Positions 1-8,573 are shown, counted from the stretch's first letter. The stretch: DNA of 47,313 bases from Bacteroidia bacterium (GCA_026414605.1 JAOAIP010000066.1:1-47313); one strand, 5' to 3'. The notes: a model not told the origin generated them from the sequence alone. Translations and numbers: made by a program.

Positions 1-222
1 TGAAAGGGCGAAACCTATAAGGAAAAAAGTAAAAAGTATTAAGGCGCTACATCATTATATTGAAAAATATCTCCCTTTACTTTCAAACTTCTACTTTCTA
101 CTTTCAACTTTTTACTCTTTACTAATGTGTTCTTTGTGGTAAAAATTTTTTGAATAAAAAATCAACATCTGAGAAAAAACTTTTTATTACATTCGCCCCC
201 TTAAAATAAAATTAAAAAATTT
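1..222. repeat. Leader region with 7-bp-periodic A+T repeat arrays
   Basis: No gene is visible here. A short run of AAAAAGT-type heptamers (about 22-40) is followed by the complementary pyrimidine-rich type (CTTTACTTTC, CTACTTTC, AACTTTTTAC; about 70-122). The two could fold back on each other. The same array pair recurs at 6441-6569 and 46759-46960. The last part, 123-222, is the upstream region of the next gene and contains TACATTCG at about 187-194, a near match to the Bacteroidota -7 element TAnnTTTG. Confidence 0.6.
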
Positions 223-2370
223 ATGAGCGTATTAGAAAGCATTCGAAAAAGAACAGGTTTATTAGTTGGTTTAACGGGCTTAGCATTGTTGATATTTATT
301 TTAGAAGCCCTTTTAGGTTCAGGTAGAAGTATTTTTGTTTCAGAAGACAGAACCGTCGGAGAAATAGCAGGCGAAAAGATTGATTACATTGAGTTTCAAA
401 AGTTGATAGACCAGCAAATTCAAAGCATTATGCAAATGAATCCGAATGCGAATATCGATGAAAATATGAAAAAGAACATCATTGAAAATGTATGGACACA
501 ACTCGTCAATGAAAAAGTAATACAATCTCAATATCAAAAAGCAGGTATAAATATCGGTGAAGAAGAATTATTTTATTTAATGCTTATTGAGCCCCATCAA
601 ATGATATTACAACAACTTACAGATCAAAAAACAGGTAAAATTTACGAAGGATTTGCTAATCCTGATGGAAGTTTGGATACCAGAAAACTTCAAATGTGGG
701 TGAATCAAATGAATCCTGACCAAGAAAGATTTTGGAAAAGTATGGAAAAAGCCCTTTCTGATTATAGAAAAGCCGAAAAGTATTCTACATTAATCAAAAA
801 ATCTCTATATACCCCCACATTTTGGGCAGAAATCATCAATAAAGAAAGTAATAATAAAATGTCCGTTACTTATGCTATGAAAAAATACGATGCTATAAAA
901 GATGCGGATGTAAAATATACTGAAGAAGATATTGAAAAATATTACAAAGAACACAAATATGAATTTTTTAATCCTGCTACATCAAGAGTGGTAGAGTATG
1001 TTACTTTTGAAGCCATTCCTACCGAAGAAGATGTAAAAGCCATAGAAAAAGAAATGCAAGAAATTGCCAAGAAGTTCAAAGAAATAGACCCAAAAGAAGA
1101 TTCTTCATTTATTGCAGATAATAATGAAAATGGCGAAGTAATCATCAACAATTTTACTAAAACAACATTAATTGTACCCGATAGTTCATTTTTTGATGCT
1201 AATGTTGGATATGTATATGGACCATTCAAAGAAGGTAATTACTTTAAAATTTACAAATTATTAGCCAAGCAAGAAGTGGCTGATTCTGCAAGAGTTAGAC
1301 ATATTTTAATTGGTTTAAATGATGTTAGAAACAACAAGCAAAGAACAAAAGAAAGGGCAAAAGCTATTGCAGATAGTTTATTAACTTTAATTAAAGCAAA
1401 AAAAGTAAGTTTTGATACTTTAGTAAAAACCGTGTCAGATGACCCAGGTTCTATTGATAAAGGCGGCGACTATGGATGGTTTAACGAAAATACGGGTTTT
1501 GTAGAACCTTTCAAAAAAGCTGGGTTACTTGGCAAAAAAGGAGATATTTCTGTAGTTGAAACACAATTTGGGTATCACATTATTGAAGTTTTAGATGTGT
1601 CTAAAAATAAACACGTAAGTTACAGAGTAGGTCAAATTTATAGAGAAATTGCTCCAAGTAGCGAAACTATTAATAAGTATTATTCAGAAGCTGCTTCTTT
1701 TGCGGGAAAATACAATACAGCAGAAGCATTTGATAAAGCCGTTGAAGAATTGAAACTATCCAAAAGAATTTTAGAAAATATCCACGAAGGAGATAACTAC
1801 TTACCAGGATTAGAAAACGCTAAGGAATTTTCAAGATGGGTATACAAAGCCCAAAAAGGAGAAGTATCCCCTGTGTTTGATTTTGGTAGAAAATACATTG
1901 TGGCTAAATTAACCCATATTAAAGATAAAGGTATTTTGCCTCTGGATGAAGTGAGAGAAGAGGTTATTGCAAGAGTGATTAGAGATAAAAAAGCAGAGAA
2001 AATGATAGAAGAATTTAAATCTGCAAAAGCCAATGATATTTCAGAATTAGCCAATAAACTCAACATTTCTACTCAAAAACAAGATAATCTTGTGTTTAAT
2101 TCTTTTAATGTATTTGGAATAGGAAGAGAAGACGCACTAATAGGAACTGCTTATGCTTTACCATTAAATAAACTATCCTCACCTAAAAAAGGCGAAAATG
2201 GTGTTTTTGTAGTTATTAAAACAGGTGAAAAAATGGAGACAAATGTAGATGTAAAAACACTTAAACAACAAAACAACCAAATGATGGCAGGTCGTTCAGA
2301 ATACGAAGTGTATAATGCTTTGAAAGAAAAAGCTAACATAGAAGACCACAGAGGAAGATTTGATTTTTAA
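223..2370 (+). CDS. ppiD: PpiD/SurA-like periplasmic peptidylprolyl isomerase
   Basis: Membrane-anchored folding chaperone and prolyl isomerase expected to help outer-membrane and secreted proteins fold in the periplasm. One N-terminal membrane segment lies at residues 12-32. A SurA_N/PpiD-like helical chaperone region covers roughly 40-240. A parvulin (PpiC) rotamase domain spans about 353-458, with typical stretches RHILIG, GGDYGWF and TQFGYHIIEV. A long C-terminal part ends at residue 715. That length and the single N-terminal anchor fit Bacteroidota PpiD better than soluble SurA. The ATG at 223 places the anchor directly at the N-terminus. The ferredoxin gene begins five bases after its stop, so the two are probably cotranscribed, although no functional link is evident. 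A second, unrelated PPIase gene (cyclophilin-FKBP) lies at 45571-46638. Confidence 0.9.
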   Translation: MSVLESIRKRTGLLVGLTGLALLIFILEALLGSGRSIFVSEDRTVGEIAGEKIDYIEFQKLIDQQIQSIMQMNPNANIDENMKKNIIENVWTQLVNEKVIQSQYQKAGINIGEEELFYLMLIEPHQMILQQLTDQKTGKIYEGFANPDGSLDTRKLQMWVNQMNPDQERFWKSMEKALSDYRKAEKYSTLIKKSLYTPTFWAEIINKESNNKMSVTYAMKKYDAIKDADVKYTEEDIEKYYKEHKYEFFNPATSRVVEYVTFEAIPTEEDVKAIEKEMQEIAKKFKEIDPKEDSSFIADNNENGEVIINNFTKTTLIVPDSSFFDANVGYVYGPFKEGNYFKIYKLLAKQEVADSARVRHILIGLNDVRNNKQRTKERAKAIADSLLTLIKAKKVSFDTLVKTVSDDPGSIDKGGDYGWFNENTGFVEPFKKAGLLGKKGDISVVETQFGYHIIEVLDVSKNKHVSYRVGQIYREIAPSSETINKYYSEAASFAGKYNTAEAFDKAVEELKLSKRILENIHEGDNYLPGLENAKEFSRWVYKAQKGEVSPVFDFGRKYIVAKLTHIKDKGILPLDEVREEVIARVIRDKKAEKMIEEFKSAKANDISELANKLNISTQKQDNLVFNSFNVFGIGREDALIGTAYALPLNKLSSPKKGENGVFVVIKTGEKMETNVDVKTLKQQNNQMMAGRSEYEVYNALKEKANIEDHRGRFDF

Positions 2371-2374
2371 TGTT

Positions 2375-2707
2375 ATGAAAGATATTCATATTACTGTTAT
2401 TGACAAACAAGGCAATAAGCAAGAGTTAGTGGCTCCATCTGATATGGGGTTAAGTTTAATGGAGTTCCTTAAAGCCAGTGGTTATCCTATATTAGCCACT
2501 TGTGGAGGAATGGCTCTCTGTGCTACTTGTCACGTCGAAGTTTTAAAAAACTACGAACAACTGCCCGAACCTACTAATGATGAACTCAATATGTTGGATA
2601 CCTTACCCGAAGTATTTCCAACTTCAAGATTATCTTGTCAAATCAAATTGACCGAGGAAACCCCCGATTTAGAAGTCGCCATTAGAGGAGAATTGGAAGG
2701 TGAGTAA
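2375..2707 (+). CDS. 2Fe-2S ferredoxin, adrenodoxin type
   Basis: Small soluble electron carrier of 110 residues. The cluster ligands are visible as CGGMALCATC (Cys-x5-Cys-x2-Cys) plus a fourth cysteine in LSCQIKL, the spacing of adrenodoxin/ISC-type ferredoxins. Translation is best started at the ATG at 2375. An in-frame TTG at 2360 would overlap the upstream gene and add five residues without family support. The redox partner cannot be told from the sequence. The next gene, a radical-SAM enzyme, needs an electron donor, but the two are separated by a repeat block, so a dedicated partnership is speculative. Confidence 0.92.
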   Translation: MKDIHITVIDKQGNKQELVAPSDMGLSLMEFLKASGYPILATCGGMALCATCHVEVLKNYEQLPEPTNDELNMLDTLPEVFPTSRLSCQIKLTEETPDLEVAIRGELEGE

Positions 2708-2733
2708 GTGGCAATGTTTGGTAATTAGTAGAT

Positions 2734-2849
2734 AACTCACCCCCGTTTATTCCCCCTCTCTAACAGGGTTAAAGAGGGGGAAATAATGGTGAGTAGAATA
2801 ATACACATCGCCCCTCTCTTTTGAAAAAGAGAGGGGTTGGGGGTGAGTT
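2734..2849. repeat. 116-bp double-hairpin repeat element, copy 1
   Basis: Bounded by inverted arms AACTCACCCCC (2734-2744) and GGGGGTGAGTT (2839-2849). Inside are two perfect or near-perfect hairpins: TTCCCCCTCT/AGAGGGGGAA at 2750-2782 and CCCCTCTCTTTT/AAAGAGAGGGG at 2811-2836. The same architecture in the opposite orientation is found at 41541-41655. No coding capacity is evident. It is probably a MITE- or REP-like nonautonomous element. Confidence 0.8.
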
Positions 2850-2936
2850 AGAAAAAGAGAGGGGGAACAATGAAATAAACCAATTATCGTATCGCCCTTC
2901 TCTTTTTCAAAAGAGAAGGGACGGGGATGAGTTAAA
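2850..2936. repeat. Double-hairpin repeat element, degenerate copy 2
   Basis: Directly follows copy 1. It keeps one hairpin, CCCTTCTCTTTT-tc-AAAAGAGAAGGG (about 2898-2924), in which both arms carry a matched change relative to copy 1. The terminal arm is altered to CGGGGATGAGTT. The left hairpin survives only as AAAAAGAGAGGGGGAA. Confidence 0.65.
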
Positions 2937-3003
2937 TAAGCCCCGAAGGGGCGAAATACCTGAGTACAAATCAAAGCCCTGTCTTAAATTTAAAATAAAT
3001 GAG

Positions 3004-4158
3004 ATGTCTTTAATCATACCAAATAATGTTCATCAAAGTATTTCAGAAAGACAAGAGTTAATTATCAATCATCCTTTGTATTCTCAATACCAATCCATTG
3101 TAGATAAAATTTTAAATCAACAAAGAATATCTGATGCTGATGCATTAGCGTTATATCACATCCACGATTTGTCTTATCTTTCTCTCTTGGCCGACTATGC
3201 TAATTATTTGAAAAATCAAAACAAAGTTTACTACAACAGAAACATTCACATAGAACCTACCAATATCTGTGTATACTCTTGTGCGTTTTGTTCTTATTCT
3301 CGCCTTATTAAACAAAAAGAAGAAGGATGGCAATATACTATAGAAGACATTTTGAATATCTTGAAGAAATACGATCATCAGCCAATTACTGAAGTGCATA
3401 TTACTGGTGGTGTTATTCCTCAACAAGATTTAAACTTTTACATAGAATTATTTAAGCAAATAAAAAAACATAGAGATATTCACATCAAAGCCCTTACACC
3501 TGTTGAGATTCATTATATTTCAAAGAAAGCCAAATTATCTTATGCCGAAACATTAGAGAAATTAATGGAAGCAGGATTGGATAGTATGCCTGGTGGTGGT
3601 GCTGAAATTTTTAATAAAGAAATTCGGGATAAAATAGCAGGCGGTAAATGCACTACTGAACAATGGCTGGAAATACATAGAATTTGGCACCACAAAGGAA
3701 AACGTTCAAATGCTACAATGCTTTATGGACATATTGAGACCTACGAACATCGTGTTGAACATATGCGATTATTAAGAGAACTGCAAGATGAAACGGCGGG
3801 CTTTCAAGCATTTATTCCACTTAAGTTTAGAAATAAAAATAATCAAATGAGCAATGTGCCTGAGGTGAGCATCGTTGAAGATATGAAAAATTATGCAGTA
3901 GCCCGTTTGTATTTAGATAATTTTCAACATTTAAAAGCATATTGGGCGATGCTTGGAAGACACAATGCTCAAATGGCTTTGCATTTTGGTGCCAATGATT
4001 TGGATGGAACCATTGATGATACTACAAAAATTTATTCAATGGCAGGAAGTGAAGAACAGCATCCATCAATGACTACAGAAGAAATTGAGCAACTCATTTT
4101 ACAATCCAAAAAAATTCCAATAGAACGAGATACTTTGTATAATCCTATTAAACGATAA
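3004..4158 (+). CDS. mqnE: Aminofutalosine synthase (futalosine menaquinone pathway)
   Basis: Radical-SAM enzyme that joins SAM to 3-[(1-carboxyvinyl)oxy]benzoate to give aminodeoxyfutalosine, the second step of the futalosine route to menaquinone. The 4Fe-4S ligands are C89-x3-C93-x2-C96 in TNICVYSCAFCSYSR. Family stretches PGGGAEIF, SNATMLYGHIETYEHRVEHM and LRELQDETAGFQAFIPLKF match MqnE; the paralogue MqnC would read roughly ATMMFGHVE. The length, 384 residues, is normal. The ATG at 3004 is chosen. An in-frame extension to 2821 exists, but it is translated from the double-hairpin repeats and is rich in Lys/Arg/Glu low-complexity residues, so it is not part of the enzyme. No other mqn gene is in the window. 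Confidence 0.93.
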   Translation: MSLIIPNNVHQSISERQELIINHPLYSQYQSIVDKILNQQRISDADALALYHIHDLSYLSLLADYANYLKNQNKVYYNRNIHIEPTNICVYSCAFCSYSRLIKQKEEGWQYTIEDILNILKKYDHQPITEVHITGGVIPQQDLNFYIELFKQIKKHRDIHIKALTPVEIHYISKKAKLSYAETLEKLMEAGLDSMPGGGAEIFNKEIRDKIAGGKCTTEQWLEIHRIWHHKGKRSNATMLYGHIETYEHRVEHMRLLRELQDETAGFQAFIPLKFRNKNNQMSNVPEVSIVEDMKNYAVARLYLDNFQHLKAYWAMLGRHNAQMALHFGANDLDGTIDDTTKIYSMAGSEEQHPSMTTEEIEQLILQSKKIPIERDTLYNPIKR

Positions 4159-4276
4159 ATGTTTGTTTAGTAATAAGGAATTAATTTTTATGTATTTTTA
4201 AATTCTTTTTTAGTTTGTTGTAGTTGATAAATTTTTACTCTTAAATGTACAAGAGGAATAAGTTTGATCTTATATG

Positions 4277-4876
4277 TTATTTTACTTTTGATTTTTCTTG
4301 TTGGATTTTTTCTGCAATTTGTTCTATAACTTTTGGGTAAAATTCGTATTCTAATTGATGCACTCTTTGTGCTAAGGTTTCCTCTGTATCTGTTTCTAAC
4401 ACAGGGCATTTGTATTGCATAATTATTTGTCCTTCATCGTATTCTTCGTTGACATAATGAATGGTAATGCCTGTTTCTTTTTCTTTGTTTTGTAAAACGG
4501 CAGCGTGTACGTGGTTTCCATAAAAGCCCTTTCCTCCATATTTAGGCAATAAAGCAGGATGAATATTGATAATTTTATTTGGATATTCTTGAATAATTTC
4601 TTTGGGTACTTTGAGTAAAAAACCTGCAAGCACTATTAAATCAATTTCTTCTTCTTTGAGAAGTTCTATGACTCTATGAACTTTTTCATATAATACAGAT
4701 TTAGGAATAATATGAACTGTTTTTTTTAGTTTTTCTGCCCTTTGAATAACACCAGCAGAAGGATTGTTTGTTACAATCATTTTTATTCTGATGAATGGAT
4801 GATTTTTGAATTTCAAAATTATGTTTTCAGCATTGGTTCCACTACCTGATGCCCATATAGATATGTTTACTGCCAT
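4277..4876 (-). CDS. purN: Phosphoribosylglycinamide formyltransferase
   Basis: Purine biosynthesis enzyme that transfers a formyl group from 10-formyltetrahydrofolate to GAR, giving FGAR. It is cytoplasmic. The start shows the GART signature ASGSGTNAENI. The folate-site stretch INIHPALLPKYGGKGFYG holds the conserved Asn/His pair, and HYVNEEYDEGQII carries the catalytic aspartate region. The length of 199 residues fits the short bacterial PurN. It faces mqnE tail-to-tail across 118 bases without an obvious terminator. It is monocistronic as far as visible, and no other pur gene is nearby. Confidence 0.95.
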   Translation of the reverse strand: MAVNISIWASGSGTNAENIILKFKNHPFIRIKMIVTNNPSAGVIQRAEKLKKTVHIIPKSVLYEKVHRVIELLKEEEIDLIVLAGFLLKVPKEIIQEYPNKIINIHPALLPKYGGKGFYGNHVHAAVLQNKEKETGITIHYVNEEYDEGQIIMQYKCPVLETDTEETLAQRVHQLEYEFYPKVIEQIAEKIQQEKSKVK

Positions 4877-4952
4877 AAATAGAACTTTTAATTTTATGTT
4901 TTATGCGAGATTTGATACTTAAATTATTGAACTTTCAACACATCAATATGTA

Positions 4953-6323
4953 TTAATCATTCATAAAGTATTTATCCACCATCATTACAAAAGCACTGAT
5001 AGCACCACCGCCAAGTTCTAATTCTCTTTTGTGTACATTTTCAAAGACATCATCTTTGGTGTGATGTAAATCAAAATATCTTTGATTGTCGGGTTCATAC
5101 GAACATAAAGGGATATTAAATATCTTTTTTAATGGGCTAATGTCTGCACCACCACCGCCTTTGACAATTTCAATGTAGTATGGCTTAAATAAAGGATTCC
5201 AAGATTGTGCTAATTTGAGTAAACCATTAGTTGTGTCAGTACCAATATAGCGAGGGGTAAATCCACCAGCGTCGCTTTCTATGGCAGTGATGTGTTTTTC
5301 TTGTTTTTTAGCGGCTTCTCTGGCATATACTTTTCCTCCCATTAAACCATTTTCTTCATTCATAAATGCGACTATTCGTATTGTATTATTGGGACGATAG
5401 ATTTTTTTGAAAACATAAATAGCATCTATAGATTGAACAATTCCTGCACCATCATCGTGAGCCCCTTCGCCTACATCCCAACTATCTAAATGTCCACCGA
5501 TAGTAATATACCTATTTGGGTACTTTTTTCCTTTAATTTCCGCAATAACGTTGTATGATAAAACACTATCTTGTGTAGCGTTTTCTGTATATAATTCAAG
5601 TTTTAATTGGGGGTATTTATTCAATAATGTTGAAAGTGTATCAGCATCTTGGTAACTAATAGCAAGAGCAGGAATTTTTTGTGAACTAATTTTTTCATCG
5701 TATTGCATATTTCCAGTATGAGGAGATTTGTTATGTGATAAAGTCATACTTCTCACGATACACGCCTTTGCCCCATATTTTGCAGCATACGAAGCCCCAA
5801 TGTATCTGTATTTTACGCACTCACCATAAGATTGGGAGGTAGATATATTTTTAGGATTAAATGCTACATTGAAAAATACAATTTTGTCTTTGATTTTTTC
5901 TGTGCCTATTTTTTCTAACTCTTGTTCATTTTTGATTTCCACTACTTCCGCTACAATAGTGTTATTAGAACTTACAGAGTTTCCTAATGCTAAAACATTT
6001 ACGGGCAATTTTTTATTATCCACAATAATGTTTGCAAATGCTTTTCCTCTTTTCCAAACAGGCACTTTGACGGGTTGTAGATACACCGTATCTGCTCCTG
6101 CTTTTTTCATTGTTTCATAAGCCCATTGAACGGCTTTTTGAGCAGCATCTGATCCACTTAAACGATGTCCAATTTTTTTGCAGAGATAATGCAAATTGTC
6201 ATAACATTTTGACTCCGTTAAAAAGTAATCGTAAATTTTACGAATAAGGATACTGTCTTCATTGTTTTGAGAAATCAATGTTGATAGTGAGAAGGTAAAT
6301 AAAATGATGAATGATGTTTTCAT
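4953..6323 (-). CDS. Secreted M28 metallopeptidase, carboxypeptidase Q-like
   Basis: Predicted exported zinc exopeptidase of 456 residues with an N-terminal signal peptide (residues 1 to about 19, ending LISQ). The dinuclear zinc ligands of family M28 are recognisable: H278 and D290 in GGHLDSWDVGEGAHDDGAG, the catalytic and ligand glutamates in NEENG (about 323-324), D351 in ESDAGGF, and the histidine of DLHHTKDD (about 420). A PA-like insert lies around 110-230. The GGHLDSWDVG...AHDDG pattern is closest to plasma glutamate carboxypeptidase/carboxypeptidase Q, so it likely trims dipeptides or short peptides in the periplasm or outside. No T9SS C-terminal domain is present. A second M28 enzyme of different subtype is at 27952-29169. 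Confidence 0.9.
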   Translation of the reverse strand: MKTSFIILFTFSLSTLISQNNEDSILIRKIYDYFLTESKCYDNLHYLCKKIGHRLSGSDAAQKAVQWAYETMKKAGADTVYLQPVKVPVWKRGKAFANIIVDNKKLPVNVLALGNSVSSNNTIVAEVVEIKNEQELEKIGTEKIKDKIVFFNVAFNPKNISTSQSYGECVKYRYIGASYAAKYGAKACIVRSMTLSHNKSPHTGNMQYDEKISSQKIPALAISYQDADTLSTLLNKYPQLKLELYTENATQDSVLSYNVIAEIKGKKYPNRYITIGGHLDSWDVGEGAHDDGAGIVQSIDAIYVFKKIYRPNNTIRIVAFMNEENGLMGGKVYAREAAKKQEKHITAIESDAGGFTPRYIGTDTTNGLLKLAQSWNPLFKPYYIEIVKGGGGADISPLKKIFNIPLCSYEPDNQRYFDLHHTKDDVFENVHKRELELGGGAISAFVMMVDKYFMND

Positions 6324-6579
6324 TAAAAGTAATTTTTATGTTGGTTTTATGGTTGGGCTTTATCAATGGTGAAAGTTAGATGTTTTTCGTCCTTAAAACT
6401 TTACATCACCAGAGATGTTTTTTACTCACCCCCTTTTATTAGTTGAAAGTTGAAAGTGAAAAGTAAAAAGTAAAAAGTAAAAAGTAAAAAGTTTTAGGTC
6501 ACTATAACTTTAAATCTCTAAATTGAAAAAGTATTCTCATTACTTTCAACTTTTTACTTTCAACTTTTTGCTAATTTTT
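6324..6579. repeat. Intergenic repeats: truncated element end plus 7-bp arrays
   Basis: No gene is seen. ACTCACCCCC at about 6424-6433 looks like a truncated end of the double-hairpin element. It is followed by GAAAGTTGAAAGTGAAAAGT and then four to five tandem AAAAAGT heptamers (to about 6492). A 45-bp spacer separates this from the inverse arrays TACTTTCAACTTTTTACTTT (about 6541-6569). The arrays form an inverted pair. Confidence 0.7.
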
Positions 6580-7030
6580 GCGTGAGGGATGCGGAGGGCG
6601 GCGGCGAGCGAAGCGAGCCGCCGGTACTGCCTCGCCTTCGTTTGAGTGCGTCGTTGCGATGGGCGAAGTCCGAAGCGTCTTACGTCATTGCGAGTCCTTT
6701 TTTAAGAAGGGCGAAGCAATCTCTTATTGGGTGAGTGGTAGTTCTGAGGTTGCTTCACTTCGTTTGCAATCACGCGTGTTTCGCAGTGTTTTTAATAACA
6801 AAGGCGTGGATTGTTCGCCATCTGTTTTTTATATCAAGGTACTCACGAATGTGCTTAAATTAACACATTTAAGCACATTTACCGAAGCGATAGCGAAGCC
6901 CGAAGTAGCCCGACCCGAGCGGGCAACAGCCAATTGAAAATGGGAACGACATTTTATGTCGTTTAAAATTTTCATTATTTATTGGTTTGTTTTTGAATGG
7001 TGTATGCTATTGCCCGCGAGGGACACGCCC
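6580..7030 (+). repeat. Composite interspersed repeat, copy A
   Basis: About 451 bp from GCGTGAGGGATGCGGAGGG to GGGACACGCCC, much richer in G+C than the surroundings. Modules in order: a GGCGG...CCGCC hairpin with GAGCGAAGCGAG; a CGTCATTGCGAG module with paired arms GAAGCAATCTC (6713-6723) and GAGGTTGCTTC (6746-6756); a perfect 11-bp palindrome TGTGCTTAAAT/ATTTAAGCACA (6850-6877); ACCGAAGCGATAGCG...AGCCCGACCCG; and a nested terminal hairpin (6919-7017) with outer stem GCGGGCAA/TTGCCCGC and core AACGACA-tttta-TGTCGTT (6945-6963). Copies B (41156-41540, inverted) and C (47134 to the window end) share these modules. The long open frame across it is a by-product. Confidence 0.85.
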
Positions 7031-7041
7031 AAAAAATTGTT

Positions 7042-7341
7042 TTAATAAAAAATAATGTCTTCAATAAATTCTTCTTGGATGGTTTGATGGATGTTTTTGA
7101 TGATTTGATTTTTCATAAATATCAATTCGTTTTTTAAAGCATCGGATTTTACATTGACGATTAATGCATTGTTATTAAAGTGTAGATTAAAAGTATTGCG
7201 TGCAATATGCGGTCCTACAATGTCTTTCCATAGTGCAATTACTTTGGCTTTGCGAATCTTGTCGTCTAAGCCATTATTTTTTAAGAAGGCATTTAGGGCT
7301 TCGGAAATGCTTTTGATATTGTCTTCTGATTCAAGATTCAT
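7042..7341 (-). CDS. DUF721 (DciA-like) protein
   Basis: Protein of 99 residues with the DUF721 core ALWKDIVGPHIARNT followed by a strand-rich stretch (LIVNVKSDALKNELIFMKNQIIKNI). DUF721 includes DciA, which helps load the replicative helicase in many bacteria. The short Bacteroidota members have not been assigned firmly, so a replication role is an inference. The start at 7341 is favoured because its ATG overlaps the TGA of the upstream gene (ATGA arrangement), which marks translational coupling. An earlier in-frame ATG at 7389 would lie deeper in the upstream gene and adds a basic, unrelated sequence. It is the last gene of the operon that begins at 12079. Confidence 0.8.
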   Translation of the reverse strand: MNLESEDNIKSISEALNAFLKNNGLDDKIRKAKVIALWKDIVGPHIARNTFNLHFNNNALIVNVKSDALKNELIFMKNQIIKNIHQTIQEEFIEDIIFY

Positions 7342-8573
7342 TGTTTGTTTTTTAAGGCAAAGAGTAAAACGTCTTTTTTGTTTCCCCAATGATAGCCCAA
7401 GTGAAAGGGTAGTTTGGGGATATAAGCACTGTCGGATTTCATTTTTTTGGCAAGGTCTATTTGGTAGCCCATTTTTCCAAAGTCCTTGACGGGCTTGGTG
7501 TATTCGCCATAGATTTTAAGTGTCCATTTTGTAGAGTCAGCAAGGTATTTGTAGGGTACGCCTGTGTCGTCTTGAAGTATAGCAATAGAGTTATGGAGTA
7601 TAAGATTTCTTATGTTTGTCATAAAGGGATTATGAAGTAAATAAGAAGCACTTTTGATGTAAGTAACATAATTGTTGAAATGGCTAATATATTGATAAAA
7701 AGTACTGCTATCATTAAAAAATTTATCCATTACATTGTATCGGAAATAATAAATGGTTTTTGCACAAGAATCTTTTATGGCAGTGATTTTTACGCCAAAT
7801 GGCTTGTGTGATGGTTTTGAGAAATAATCAGTTTCTTTAATAGAAGCAGTGCTGTCTTTGTAAATATACTTTATGTCTGCAATAGAGTAGTCCATTTTTT
7901 TAATAAAGAAACACAATACGGGTAAGAGTCCATTTAATTTTTGTGGTTGAAAGTCATTAAGCATTTTTCTTGTAATAAAATAACTTTTGTCAAATATATC
8001 GGATAAGGCATTGGTAAAACTGGAAGTATATTCTTGTTGTTTTTCGGGTGTCATTTTTGAAAAGTCAGGTAATGTTCCAACGGGCTCTAATCCAAGTAGA
8101 ATAAAGGTATCTGCTTTTGGAAAAAAAGTCGCAGCAGTCAAAAAATCAGGACCTGAAAAGGGATAAAAAATCGTGTGTGTTAATGTATCTATTGTGGCTA
8201 TTTCTTTTTCACGCCATTGTTTGATTTTATTTAATCTTTGTTGTTCTAATTTAGTCCAAGAGGTAGAAATATATTCACTATAAAATTCCCAATGTGGATG
8301 ATTAAAAATAGTGGTGTTACTATGATTTTTCTCGCCTGTAAGTAGTGATACTTGTGAATTAAAAAAATTATTTAGGTTAAAATGATAAGGTATACAAGTA
8401 GATTGAAATTTTTTGAATGGCTTTGTTACTTCTGTTGATGAGGATATGTTTTTATTTAAACTATCTTGTGGCTTTTTGGGTACTTGATTTCCTGAATCAG
8501 AGCACTTTATACTAAAAACAATGAGTAATAAATAAAAAATGTCTTTACTTTTGATTTTTAAATATTTGTTCAT
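7338..8573 (-). CDS. Unrecognised exported protein, possible lipoprotein
   Basis: I do not recognise a family. The 411-residue product begins with a basic N-terminus and a hydrophobic stretch ending FSIKCSDSG, resembling a lipoprotein signal with the cysteine at about residue 24. The -1 Lys departs from the usual lipobox, so lipidation is uncertain. A Ser/Lys/Pro linker follows to about residue 55, then a soluble region with stretches such as YPFSGPDFLTAATFFP, FILLGLEPVGTLPDF and PFHLGYHWGNKKDVLLF. It overlaps the upstream serine hydrolase gene by 29 bases and the downstream DUF721 gene by four, so it is translated with them. Candidate envelope function from context only. Confidence 0.8.
   Translation of the reverse strand: MNKYLKIKSKDIFYLLLIVFSIKCSDSGNQVPKKPQDSLNKNISSSTEVTKPFKKFQSTCIPYHFNLNNFFNSQVSLLTGEKNHSNTTIFNHPHWEFYSEYISTSWTKLEQQRLNKIKQWREKEIATIDTLTHTIFYPFSGPDFLTAATFFPKADTFILLGLEPVGTLPDFSKMTPEKQQEYTSSFTNALSDIFDKSYFITRKMLNDFQPQKLNGLLPVLCFFIKKMDYSIADIKYIYKDSTASIKETDYFSKPSHKPFGVKITAIKDSCAKTIYYFRYNVMDKFFNDSSTFYQYISHFNNYVTYIKSASYLLHNPFMTNIRNLILHNSIAILQDDTGVPYKYLADSTKWTLKIYGEYTKPVKDFGKMGYQIDLAKKMKSDSAYIPKLPFHLGYHWGNKKDVLLFALKNKQ

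Noticed and set aside
6455-6492. Tandem heptamers considered as a CRISPR array
   Set aside because: The unit is 7 bp, there are no unique spacers, and no cas genes are present.
6578-6937. 119-codon open frame in the intergenic block
   Set aside because: It lies wholly in composite repeat copy A, is rich in repeat-derived Arg/Ala/Gly/Ser, and is not kept in copies B and C.
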